Source of the DNA: an uncultured Blautia sp. | GTDB lineage: Bacteria > Bacillota > Clostridia > Lachnospirales > Lachnospiraceae | Length of the DNA stretch: 14,752 nucleotides | Direction of reading: 5' to 3' | NCBI RefSeq assembly: GCF_934371575.1 | Contig: NZ_CAKRNY010000068.1 | Location: 1-14,752, forward strand | Made by a program: the position numbers and the translations under genes | Shown: positions 6,798-14,752 of the stretch, piece after piece | Layout of the letters: every line of letters begins with the position of its first letter | Numbering within the stretch: the stretch's first letter is position 1 | Notes under the pieces: generated by a model | What the model was told of the DNA's origin: nothing | Seen by the model: the letters and a program-made list of their open reading frames with translations, nothing else | The model's database searches: none

Positions 6798-9700
6798 TTA
6801 CTCTTCACTGTCGTCAGCGGAATCTTCGTCCTCGAATGTATCCTCTGTATCCTCAGCTTCGTCCAGAGTCTCTTCATCCTCCAGCTCATCTGAATCCTCG
6901 GCTACATCCAATACTTCCTGATCCTCATCGTCCATTTCATCGAATTCGATTTCTTCTGGCTCTTCCGGCATTCCTGTATCAAGCTCTACATCACTGTAGC
7001 ACTTCATACCTGTACCAGCCGGGATCAGTTTACCGATGATTACGTTCTCCTTCAGACCGATCAGATGGTCAACCTTACCCTTGATAGCAGCTTCAGTCAG
7101 AACCTTTGTAGTCTCCTGGAAGGAAGCAGCTGACAGGAAGGAATCTGTTGCCAGAGACGCCTTTGTAATACCAAGCATTCCCTGTTTTCCAACTGCCGGA
7201 CGTAATCCTTCAGCTTCAAGTTTCTCATTTACCTCCTCGTAATCAAGGAAGTCAACGAGAGTTCCTGGCAGGAATTCGGAATCTCCGTTATCTTCAATGC
7301 GAATCTTCTTCAGCATCTGATGAACGATAACCTCAATATGCTTATCATTGATCTCAACACCCTGGAGACGGTATACACGCTGAACCTCACGGATCATGTA
7401 ATCCTGAACGGCACGAACACCTTTAATTCTAAGGATATCATGCGGGTTTACACTACCTTCTGTAAGTTCATCACCGGCTTCCATAACCTGTCCATCCATA
7501 ATCTTGATACGGGAACCGTATGGGATCAGGTAAGTCTTGGAATCTCCGGTCTCTGGGTCCGCTACAATGATCTCGCGCTTCTTCTTGGTATCGTTAATTG
7601 TTGCAACACCCTTAATCTCAGTAATAACAGCAAGACCTTTCGGCTTTCTTGCCTCGAAAAGCTCCTCGACACGAGGAAGACCCTGTGTGATATCTCCACC
7701 GGCAACACCACCAGTATGGAAAGTACGCATGGTCAGCTGTGTACCAGGCTCACCGATAGACTGTGCAGCGATGATACCGATAGACTCACCAACCTGCACC
7801 GGCTCACCGGTAGCCATGTTGGCTCCGTAACACTTCGCACACACACCAACCTTACACTTACAGCTCAGGATGGTACGGATCTTAACCTGCTCCATAGCAC
7901 CTCCGGTAATATTGTCCACGCCCTCTTTCATAATACGGGCAGCACGTTTCGGAGTGATCATGTGGTTTGCTTTTACAAGGATCTCGCCTTCTTTATTCTT
8001 AATGGTCTCGCAGGAGAAACGACCTGTGATACGATCCTGAAGGCTCTCAATCTCCTCTTTACCATCCATAAAGCCTTTTACATACATACCGGAGATTTCT
8101 GCTCTGTTCTCACAGCAGTCCATCTCACGTACGATCAGATCCTGAGAAACGTCAACAAGACGTCTTGTCAGGTAACCGGAATCGGCTGTACGAAGCGCGG
8201 TATCGGAAAGTCCTTTACGGGCTCCATGAGCGGACATAAAGTATTCCAGTACGTCCAGACCTTCACGGAAGTTTGACTTAATAGGAAGCTCGATTGTATG
8301 TCCGGTTGTATCGGCCATCAAGCCTCGCATACCAGCAAGCTGTTTGATCTGTTTATCAGATCCACGGGCACCGGAGTCAGCCATCATGAAGATGTTGTTA
8401 TACTTATCAAGTCCGGAAAGAAGTGCATGAGTCAGCTCATCATCAGTCTTCTTCCAGGTATCAACAACCTCTTTATAACGCTCTTCCTCAGTAATAAGAC
8501 CACGTTTGTAGTTTTTGGTGATCTTGTCTACAGTATCCTGCGCAGCCTTGATCATCTCAGGCTTCTGTGGCGGCACAGTCATATCAGAAATAGATACAGT
8601 CATAGCAGCTCTTGTAGAATACTTGTAACCCATAGCCTTAATAGCATCCAGAACCTCAGCGGTCTTAGTTGCTCCGTGAGTATTAATAACTTTTTCAAGG
8701 ATCTGTTTCAGCTGTTTCTTACCAACCAGGAAATCAACCTCAAGAAGAAGCTCATTTCCAGGAATGCTTCTGTCAACAAATCCAAGATCCTGTGGCAGGA
8801 TCTCATTAAACAGGAAACGTCCCAGTGTAGACTGTACATTGCCTGTGAAAGTGCTTCCATCCGGCATTACCTTGCTGCAGCGGACAAGAATCTTGGACTG
8901 CAGAGTAATTACCTGGTTCTCATATGCCAGAATCGCCTCATTTACGTTCTTGAAGAACTTACCTTCTCCCTTATTTCCAGGTCTTTCCTGTGTCAGATAG
9001 TAGATACCAAGGACCATATCCTGTGAAGGAACGGCTACCGGGCCACCATCAGAAGGTTTCAGAAGGTTGTTCGGAGACAGCAGAAGGAAACGGCACTCTG
9101 CCTGTGCTTCCTGGGAAAGCGGAAGATGAACAGCCATCTGGTCACCATCGAAGTCCGCGTTGAAAGCAGTACAAACAAGTGGATGAAGCTTAATTGCCTT
9201 ACCTTCTACAAGGATTGGCTCAAATGCCTGAATACCCAGACGGTGCAGTGTAGGTGCACGGTTCAGCATAACCGGATGCTCTTTGATAACGTCTTCCAGA
9301 ACATCCCATACAGCCGGCTCAAGCTTCTCTACCATCTTCTTGGCATTTTTAATATTATGAGAGGTACCGTTTGCCACAAGCTCTTTCATAACGAAAGGTT
9401 TGAACAGCTCGATAGCCATCTCCTTCGGAAGACCGCACTGGAAAATCTTCAGCTCAGGTCCAACGACGATAACGGAACGTCCGGAATAGTCAACACGCTT
9501 TCCAAGAAGGTTCTGACGGAAACGTCCGGATTTACCTTTCAGCATATCGGAAAGAGATTTCAGGGCTCTGTTTCCAGGTCCCGTAACCGGACGGCCACGA
9601 CGACCATTATCGATCAGTGCGTCAACAGCTTCCTGAAGCATACGTTTCTCATTGCGGACAATAATATCCGGAGCGCCAAGCTCCAGCAGTCTTTTCAGAC

Positions 9701-10526
9701 GATTGTTACGATTAATGATTCTTCTGTACAGATCATTCAGGTCAGATGTTGCGAAACGGCCACCATCCAGCTGTACCATCGGACGAAGATCCGGCGGGAT
9801 TACAGGAACAACATCAAGGATCATCCACTCCGGACGGTTTCCTGACTCACGGAAAGATTCAACAACCTCCAGACGTTTGATGATTCTTGCACGCTTCTGG
9901 CCTGTTGCCTTAATCAGCTCTGCCTTTAATTCAGCAGAATCCTTCTCAAGGTCAATTGCCATAAGAAGCTCCTTGATTGCCTCAGCCCCCATGCCTACAC
10001 GGAAATTGTTTCCATAAGACTCACGGGCATCCTGATACTCTCTCTCTGTAAGGATCTGTTTGTACTGAAGTCCGGAATCAGCCGGATCCAGTACGATATA
10101 ATTTGCAAAATAAAGGACTTTCTCCAGTGTTCTTGGAGTCAGATCCAGGATAAGTCCCATACGGGACGGAATTCCCTTGAAATACCAGATATGGGAAACA
10201 GGAGCCGCAAGCTCAATGTGACCCATACGCTCTCTACGAACGGATGATTTGGTAACTTCGACACCACATCTGTCGCAGACAACACCTTTAAAGCGGATTT
10301 TCTTATATTTACCACAGTGGCACTCCCAGTCCTTGCTCGGTCCGAAAATTCTTTCACAGAAAAGTCCGTCTTTCTCCGGTTTCAAGGTACGATAGTTGAT
10401 GGTTTCCGGTTTTAAAACCTCACCTCTTGACCACTCTCTGATCTTTTCCGGGGACGCCAGTCCGATTTTAATGGCATCAAAAGTCATTGGCTGATATGTT
10501 TCATTGGTATTGGTTGATTCTGCCAT
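6798..10526 (-). CDS. rpoC: DNA-directed RNA polymerase subunit beta'
   Basis: The largest RNA polymerase core subunit, carrying the catalytic magnesium site. At 1242 residues it is close to other Firmicute beta' subunits. Seen in order: N-terminal zinc ribbon with Cys69, Cys71, Cys84 and Cys87; [17 protein letters not shown] (421-437); the catalytic loop NADFDGDQM (456-464) with its three Asp; the second zinc site with Cys889, Cys891, Cys896 and Cys899 region ([10 protein letters not shown]); and a trigger-loop-side segment beginning [17 protein letters not shown] soon after. The C-terminal 57 residues (1186-1242) contain 35 Asp/Glu and no Lys or Arg, an acidic tail beyond the conserved core. 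The ATG at 10526 is preceded by AAAGGGG about 11 bases upstream; the gene begins 17 bases after the rpoB stop and is cotranscribed with it. No frameshift or truncation seen. Confidence 0.98.
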   Translation of the reverse strand: MAESTNTNETYQPMTFDAIKIGLASPEKIREWSRGEVLKPETINYRTLKPEKDGLFCERIFGPSKDWECHCGKYKKIRFKGVVCDRCGVEVTKSSVRRERMGHIELAAPVSHIWYFKGIPSRMGLILDLTPRTLEKVLYFANYIVLDPADSGLQYKQILTEREYQDARESYGNNFRVGMGAEAIKELLMAIDLEKDSAELKAELIKATGQKRARIIKRLEVVESFRESGNRPEWMILDVVPVIPPDLRPMVQLDGGRFATSDLNDLYRRIINRNNRLKRLLELGAPDIIVRNEKRMLQEAVDALIDNGRRGRPVTGPGNRALKSLSDMLKGKSGRFRQNLLGKRVDYSGRSVIVVGPELKIFQCGLPKEMAIELFKPFVMKELVANGTSHNIKNAKKMVEKLEPAVWDVLEDVIKEHPVMLNRAPTLHRLGIQAFEPILVEGKAIKLHPLVCTAFNADFDGDQMAVHLPLSQEAQAECRFLLLSPNNLLKPSDGGPVAVPSQDMVLGIYYLTQERPGNKGEGKFFKNVNEAILAYENQVITLQSKILVRCSKVMPDGSTFTGNVQSTLGRFLFNEILPQDLGFVDRSIPGNELLLEVDFLVGKKQLKQILEKVINTHGATKTAEVLDAIKAMGYKYSTRAAMTVSISDMTVPPQKPEMIKAAQDTVDKITKNYKRGLITEEERYKEVVDTWKKTDDELTHALLSGLDKYNNIFMMADSGARGSDKQIKQLAGMRGLMADTTGHTIELPIKSNFREGLDVLEYFMSAHGARKGLSDTALRTADSGYLTRRLVDVSQDLIVREMDCCENRAEISGMYVKGFMDGKEEIESLQDRITGRFSCETIKNKEGEILVKANHMITPKRAARIMKEGVDNITGGAMEQVKIRTILSCKCKVGVCAKCYGANMATGEPVQVGESIGIIAAQSIGEPGTQLTMRTFHTGGVAGGDITQGLPRVEELFEARKPKGLAVITEIKGVATINDTKKKREIIVADPETGDSKTYLIPYGSRIKIMDGQVMEAGDELTEGSVNPHDILRIKGVRAVQDYMIREVQRVYRLQGVEINDKHIEVIVHQMLKKIRIEDNGDSEFLPGTLVDFLDYEEVNEKLEAEGLRPAVGKQGMLGITKASLATDSFLSAASFQETTKVLTEAAIKGKVDHLIGLKENVIIGKLIPAGTGMKCYSDVELDTGMPEEPEEIEFDEMDDEDQEVLDVAEDSDELEDEETLDEAEDTEDTFEDEDSADDSEE

Positions 10527-10543
10527 GTATTCTTTTCCCCTTT

Positions 10544-13500
10544 CTACTCTTCGATATCATCGTAGGAATCGTCGATTTCGGATTCATAATCCTCTTCTTC
10601 GTCCTCGTCCACATCAACAAGTTCCTCTCCGTCAAACTCCTGCTTGGTATAGCCATGTTTGCTGAAGGATTCCTCTCCTCTGTGTCCGCGGGAATCTCCC
10701 TCGATAACTGCACGAAGATCGGTTTCGCCGTAATCTACATTCTCCATGATCTGAACTTCTGTCTGATCATCTTTGAGAACACGTACATCCAATGCCAGGG
10801 ACTGGAGCTCTTTAAGAAGAACCTTAAAGGATTCCGGAATACCAGGCTCAGGGATGTTGTCTCCCTTGATGATCGCTTCATAAGTCTTCACACGACCGAC
10901 TACATCATCGGATTTAACTGTCAGGATTTCCTGGAGTGTATAGGATGCACCATATGCCTCCAGAGCCCAAACCTCCATCTCTCCGAAACGCTGTCCACCG
11001 AACTGGGCTTTACCACCCAGAGGCTGCTGTGTAACCAGAGAGTAAGGACCTGTGGAACGGGCATGGATTTTATCATCAACCAGATGATGCAGCTTCAGGT
11101 AGTGCATGTGTCCGATTGTGGTCGGGCCGTCGAAGAACTCTCCGGTACGTCCGTCACGAAGCTGTACCTTACCATCCCTGGAAATCGGAACTCCCTTCCA
11201 CAGTGCTCTGTGGGCTTTGTTCTCATCCAGATACTGCATTACATCAGGTGCCAGAATATCTTTGTATTTCTCACGGAACTCTTCAAAATCTTCTGTATTT
11301 ACATAATCATTTGCAAGCTCCAGTGTATCCTGGATATCATTCTCGTTTGCACCATCAAATACAGGTGTTGCAATATTAAAGCCAAGTGCCTTGGCAGCAA
11401 GACTTAAATGGATCTCAAGGACCTGTCCGATATTCATACGGGAAGGTACACCCAGCGGATTCAGTACGATATCCAGCGGACGGCCGTTCGGAAGGAATGG
11501 CATATCCTCAACCGGAAGTACACGGGAAACGACACCCTTGTTACCATGACGACCAGCCATTTTATCACCAACAGAAATCTTTCTCTTCTGTGCGATGTAA
11601 ATACGTACAGACTGATTTACTCCTGGAGACAGCTCATCACCATTTTCTCTTGTAAATACTTTAGCATCAACAACAATACCATACTCACCATGCGGTACCT
11701 TAAGGGAAGTATCACGTACTTCACGTGCTTTCTCACCGAAGATTGCACGAAGAAGTCTCTCTTCCGCTGTAAGCTCTGTTTCTCCCTTAGGAGTAACCTT
11801 ACCAACAAGAATATCTCCAGCACGAACCTCTGCACCAATACGGATGATTCCACGCTCGTCAAGGTCTTTCAGTGAATCATCACCAACACCTGGAACGTCA
11901 CGGGTAATTTCCTCCGGTCCTAATTTGGTATCACGGGATTCTGCCTCATATTCTTCAATGTGAACAGATGTATAAACATCGTTCTGTACAAGTTTCTCAC
12001 TTAACAGTACAGCATCCTCGTAGTTATAACCTTCCCAGGTCATAAATCCGATCAGAGGGTTCTTACCAAGAGCAAGCTCTCCCTGAGAAGTGGACGGACC
12101 GTCAGCAATCACATCACCTGCTTCTACATGCTCGCCCTGATTTACGATCGGACGCTGGTTGTAGCAGTTGCTCTGGTTACTGCGCATGAATTTGGTAAGA
12201 TGATAATCATCTTTTGTTCCGTCATCATTCTTAATGCTGATATCGGTAGATGTGGAGCGAAGTACAGTACCAGACTTTCTTGCAACCACACAAACACCGG
12301 AGTCAACAGCTGTCTTAGCTTCCATTCCTGTACCAACAACTGGTGCCTCTGTAGTAAGAAGCGGAACGGCCTGACGCTGCATGTTAGATCCCATCAGCGC
12401 ACGGTTCGCATCGTCGTTCTGAAGGAATGGGATCAGGGCTGTAGCTACAGAGAATACCATCTTAGGAGATACGTCCATGTAATCAAACATCTGACGCTCG
12501 TACTCCTGAGTCTCTTCACGGTAACGACCGGAAACGTTCTTACGAACGAAATGTCCTTCTGCGTCCAGAGCCTCATTCGCCTGTGCTACATGGTAGTTAT
12601 CCTCTTCATCTGCTGTCATGTAAACAACTTCGTCGGTTACACGCGGATTCATAGGATCAGTCTTATCAATTTTACGGTAAGGTGCCTCAACAAATCCGTA
12701 CTGATTCAGCTTCGCATAAGATGCAAGGGAGTTGATCAGACCGATGTTAGGTCCCTCAGGTGTCTCGATCGGGCACATTCTTCCGTAATGGGAATAGTGA
12801 ACGTCTCGAACCTCGAATCCGGCTCTGTCTCGTGACAGACCGCCAGGTCCCAGTGCGGAAAGACGTCTCTTATGGGTCAGCTCACCCAGCGGGTTGTTCT
12901 GATCCATGAACTGTGACAGCTGGGAAGAACCAAAGAACTCTTTCACAGCAGCTGTTACCGGCTTAATATTGATCAGTGTCTGTGGGGAAATACTCTCCAC
13001 ATCCTGTGTTGTCATTCTCTCACGAACCACACGCTCAAGTCTGGACAGACCGATACGATACTGGTTCTGAAGCAGCTCACCGACTGCTCGAATACGACGA
13101 TTTCCCAGATGGTCGATATCGTCGTCATTTCCAATACCATATTCCAGATGCATATTATAGTTAATAGAAGCAAAAATATCTTCTCTTGTAATATGCTTCG
13201 GAATCAGGTCATGGATATCTCTGCGGATAGCAGCAATTCTATCCTCAAGTGTGTCATTTTCTTCCAGAATTTTTTCGAGTACAGGATAGTATACTAACTC
13301 TGTAACACCGAGTTCCTCCAGATTCTCAATTTCCGGCAGATAATGATGGATATCTACCATTAAGTTGGAAAGAACTTTAATTCTGCGGTCTTCTTCACCC
13401 TGGATCCATACAAATGGAACTGCAGCGTTCTGAATGGCATCAGCCAGTTCTCTGGTTACGATAGTGCCAGCCTCTGCAAGAATTTCTCCTGTAGAGCCCT

Positions 13501-14398
13501 CAACCACATCGTCAGCCAGCTTATGACCAACAATTCGTTTATTGAAATGAAGTTTCTTATTAAATTTATAACGTCCGACCTTGGCAAGATCATATCTTCT
13601 CGGATCAAAGAACATCGCATTGATCAGGCTCTCTGCGCTCTCGACTGCAAGCGGCTCGCCTGGGCGGATTTTCTTATACAGTTCCAGAAGACCTTCTTCA
13701 TAATTAGTAGAAGTATCTTTTGTAAAACTTGCAAGGATCTTCGGTTCTTCACCAAACAGATCGATGATCTCTGCATTGGAACCAACACCAAGTGCACGGA
13801 TCAGTACTGTGATCGGAACCTTACGGGTTCTGTCCACACGTACATAGAATATATCATTGGAGTCAGTCTCATATTCCAGCCATGCTCCTCTGTTAGGAAT
13901 TACTGTACAGGAAAACAGTCTTTTACCGATTTTATCGTGTGCAATGGCATAATAGATTCCAGGGGAACGTACTAACTGGCTGACAATAACACGCTCAGCA
14001 CCATTAATAACGAAAGTTCCTGTCGCAGTCATAATCGGCAGGTCTCCCATGAAAATCTCGTGTTCGTTGATTTCATCTGTTTCCTTGTTAATCAGTCTCA
14101 CTCGAACCTTCAAAGGTGCGGCATAAGTTACGTCACGTTCTTTACACTGCTCGATGGTATATTTAGCCTCTTTTTCATCAAATGTAAAGCCGATGAATTC
14201 AAGACTGAGCTTTCCGCCGTAGTCTGCGATTGGAGAAATATCATCGAATACTTCATTCAATCCTTCGTCGAGAAACCACTGGTAAGAATCCTTCTGGACC
14301 TCGATCAAGTTCGGCATTTCCAGGACTTCTTTTTGTCTCTGGTAGCTCATTCGCATGCTTTTTCCAGTTTTTACAGAACGAATTCTGTTTTTTTCCAT
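10544..14398 (-). CDS. rpoB: DNA-directed RNA polymerase subunit beta
   Basis: The second-largest RNA polymerase core subunit, forming one pincer of the DNA clamp and the rifampicin pocket. It has 1284 residues. The rifampicin region, residues 488-516 (starting [15 protein letters not shown]), keeps Asp499, His509 and Ser514, which match E. coli 516, 526 and 531, so the sequence predicts rifampicin sensitivity. Asn501 replaces the Thr common in Bacillus. Other conserved blocks include the segment starting [45 protein letters not shown] and [20 protein letters not shown] near the C-terminus. The last 27 residues (1258-1284) hold 18 Asp/Glu. The ATG at 14398 follows AGGGGTGA 8 bases upstream. 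The gene has its own promoter downstream of the rplL terminator, so it is not simply a continuation of the rplJL transcript. Confidence 0.98.
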   Translation of the reverse strand: MEKNRIRSVKTGKSMRMSYQRQKEVLEMPNLIEVQKDSYQWFLDEGLNEVFDDISPIADYGGKLSLEFIGFTFDEKEAKYTIEQCKERDVTYAAPLKVRVRLINKETDEINEHEIFMGDLPIMTATGTFVINGAERVIVSQLVRSPGIYYAIAHDKIGKRLFSCTVIPNRGAWLEYETDSNDIFYVRVDRTRKVPITVLIRALGVGSNAEIIDLFGEEPKILASFTKDTSTNYEEGLLELYKKIRPGEPLAVESAESLINAMFFDPRRYDLAKVGRYKFNKKLHFNKRIVGHKLADDVVEGSTGEILAEAGTIVTRELADAIQNAAVPFVWIQGEEDRRIKVLSNLMVDIHHYLPEIENLEELGVTELVYYPVLEKILEENDTLEDRIAAIRRDIHDLIPKHITREDIFASINYNMHLEYGIGNDDDIDHLGNRRIRAVGELLQNQYRIGLSRLERVVRERMTTQDVESISPQTLINIKPVTAAVKEFFGSSQLSQFMDQNNPLGELTHKRRLSALGPGGLSRDRAGFEVRDVHYSHYGRMCPIETPEGPNIGLINSLASYAKLNQYGFVEAPYRKIDKTDPMNPRVTDEVVYMTADEEDNYHVAQANEALDAEGHFVRKNVSGRYREETQEYERQMFDYMDVSPKMVFSVATALIPFLQNDDANRALMGSNMQRQAVPLLTTEAPVVGTGMEAKTAVDSGVCVVARKSGTVLRSTSTDISIKNDDGTKDDYHLTKFMRSNQSNCYNQRPIVNQGEHVEAGDVIADGPSTSQGELALGKNPLIGFMTWEGYNYEDAVLLSEKLVQNDVYTSVHIEEYEAESRDTKLGPEEITRDVPGVGDDSLKDLDERGIIRIGAEVRAGDILVGKVTPKGETELTAEERLLRAIFGEKAREVRDTSLKVPHGEYGIVVDAKVFTRENGDELSPGVNQSVRIYIAQKRKISVGDKMAGRHGNKGVVSRVLPVEDMPFLPNGRPLDIVLNPLGVPSRMNIGQVLEIHLSLAAKALGFNIATPVFDGANENDIQDTLELANDYVNTEDFEEFREKYKDILAPDVMQYLDENKAHRALWKGVPISRDGKVQLRDGRTGEFFDGPTTIGHMHYLKLHHLVDDKIHARSTGPYSLVTQQPLGGKAQFGGQRFGEMEVWALEAYGASYTLQEILTVKSDDVVGRVKTYEAIIKGDNIPEPGIPESFKVLLKELQSLALDVRVLKDDQTEVQIMENVDYGETDLRAVIEGDSRGHRGEESFSKHGYTKQEFDGEELVDVDEDEEEDYESEIDDSYDDIEE

Positions 14399-14406
14399 TG
14401 ACGTTT

Positions 14407-14480
14407 CACCCCTGTTTTATTTTATTTATTACAACATCATCCTGCTCTGCGAGCAACGCATAGTAGGCATATCTTGCCAT
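14407..14480 (-). CDS. Possible 24-codon leader ORF before rpoB
   Basis: On the minus strand an ATG at 14480 opens a 24-codon frame ([15 protein letters not shown] then VVINKIKQG) whose TGA stop overlaps the rpoB ribosome binding site GGGGTGA. The ATG lies only about 8-10 bases after the predicted transcription start and has no Shine-Dalgarno site, so translation would be leaderless. An open frame of this size occurs by chance often. The suggestive point is the stop placed exactly where it could couple to rpoB translation. Treat as a hypothesis. Confidence 0.2.
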
Positions 14481-14495
14481 AATATAGCATTCTTC

Positions 14496-14524
14496 ACTAT
14501 AGCACAACAAAAATAGCCTGTCAA
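14496..14524 (-). promoter_or_regulatory. rpoBC promoter with AT-rich upstream element
   Basis: The minus strand shows TTGACA (14524-14519), a 17-base spacer and TATAGT (14501-14496), eleven of twelve consensus bases. Immediately upstream (14525-14570) is a very AT-rich tract like an UP element that contacts the alpha subunits. Transcription should start near 14488-14490, leaving a leader of about 90 bases that contains two small hairpins (GGCA/TGCC and TGCTC/GAGCA). Confidence 0.85.
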
Positions 14525-14603
14525 GCAAATTTCTATTTGTTTTTCAAAATAAATTATTTTTACTATAAATCCTCATGCATCTGGCCGCATCCTTTGCGGA
14601 GCA

Positions 14604-14653
14604 TTTTTTGTGTAACAGGAACATTACGGAGCAATTTACTATTACACAAAAAA
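14604..14653. repeat. 12-bp inverted repeat between rplL terminator and rpoB promoter
   Basis: TTTTTTGTGTAA (14604-14615) and TTACACAAAAAA (14642-14653) are perfect inverted copies with a 26-base loop. The right arm overlaps the T-run of the rplL terminator, so in a read-through RNA this stem would compete with or follow that terminator. A 7-base direct repeat, CGGAGCA, occurs at 14597-14603 and again inside the loop at 14627-14633. Confidence 0.6.
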
Positions 14654-14692
14654 AATCCCCACAGATGCCTGCACAACAGACTTCTGCGGGGA
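14648..14692 (-). terminator. rplL intrinsic terminator
   Basis: On the minus strand TCCCCGCAGA (14692-14683) pairs with TCTGTGGGGA (14665-14656), with one G-T pair. A second GTCTG/CAGGC-type pairing lies inside, and eight T follow. It begins 17 bases after the rplL stop. It separates the ribosomal stalk operon from rpoBC, fully or as an attenuator. Confidence 0.92.
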
Positions 14693-14708
14693 GCATGGTT
14701 CGCTTAAA

Positions 14709-14752
14709 TTATTTAAGAGTAACTTTAGCGCCTTCAGCCTCAAGTTTAGTTT
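14709..14752 (-). CDS. rplL: 50S ribosomal protein L7/L12, C-terminal end (runs off right edge)
   Basis: Only the last 14 codons plus the stop are visible, reading TKLEAEGAKVTLK before TAA. This matches the conserved C-terminus of L7/L12 (typically ending EAAGAKVTLK), the stalk protein that recruits translation GTPases. Its position directly upstream of rpoB, after which the standard rplK-A-J-L order would extend to the right, supports the call. The rest is outside the window. Confidence 0.93.
   Translation of the reverse strand, partial: TKLEAEGAKVTLK

Noticed and set aside
7320..8276. 318-codon plus-strand open frame opposite rpoC
   Set aside because: It is antisense to the conserved rpoC core, gives a low-complexity Thr/Asn/Leu-rich translation with no family features, and has no plausible ribosome binding site.
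10487..11407. 306-codon plus-strand open frame opposite the 3' end of rpoB
   Set aside because: Antisense shadow of rpoB. The apparently hydrophobic, Phe-rich N-terminus is a by-product of the acidic Asp/Glu codons of the RpoB tail on the other strand.
12128..12835. 235-codon plus-strand open frame opposite rpoB
   Set aside because: Antisense to the rifampicin-region part of rpoB; no homology features and no start signals.
12860..12940. Possible rifampicin-resistance change in RpoB
   Set aside because: Asp499, His509 and Ser514 and their surroundings are wild type. Asn501 in place of the Bacillus Thr looks like normal lineage variation.
14575..14609. Plus-strand hairpin (CCGCA/TGCGG) followed by six T, resembling a terminator
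   Set aside because: The stem is only 5 bp with an asymmetric outer extension, and no plus-strand gene lies upstream for it to terminate. The T-run is better explained as an arm of the inverted repeat.

Overview
The window looks like a low-to-mid GC Firmicute chromosome, most likely a Lachnospiraceae member (Blautia-like genera are my best guess). This rests on the RpoB/RpoC/S12 protein sequences, strong AGGAGG-type ribosome binding sites, sigma-A promoters and local gene content. The genus is an inference; the placement in Clostridia is firmer.

Layout. Nearly all of the right two thirds is on the minus strand, so it reads from right to left. The 3' end of rplL (ribosomal protein L7/L12) enters at the right edge and is closed by a strong terminator. 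A 307-base intergenic region with its own promoter follows, then rpoB and rpoC, 17 bases apart. rpoC is followed by a terminator and a second, weaker promoter. That promoter leads into a three-gene cassette: a transmembrane eukaryotic-type Ser/Thr kinase, a PP2C phosphatase and an unrecognised 409-residue soluble protein. This cassette lies between rpoC and the str operon (rpsL, whose 5' part is at the left edge, also minus strand).

Between the cassette and rpsL sits a plus-strand pair of cell-envelope genes: a secreted Amidase_3 N-acetylmuramoyl-L-alanine amidase and a membrane-anchored class A beta-lactamase-fold serine enzyme. They run divergently from rpsL and converge on the kinase cassette. 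One bidirectional terminator at about 2766-2816 serves both converging units.

How it may work together. rplL, rpoBC and rpsL are core transcription/translation genes. The kinase and phosphatase form an obvious reversible phosphorylation pair. The kinase has no PASTA repeats but an unusual Tyr-rich extracytoplasmic repeat domain, and the third gene could be a substrate or effector. The adjacent amidase and serine enzyme act on peptidoglycan, so an envelope-sensing link is conceivable, but nothing in the sequence proves it.

I saw no tRNA, rRNA, CRISPR array, insertion sequence or phage gene. The most unusual parts are the kinase/phosphatase/unknown cassette embedded in the RNAP-ribosomal gene cluster, the serine enzyme that seems to lack the deacylating Glu of class A beta-lactamases, the structured rplL-rpoB intergenic region with a possible leader ORF, and the acidic tails on both large RNAP subunits.
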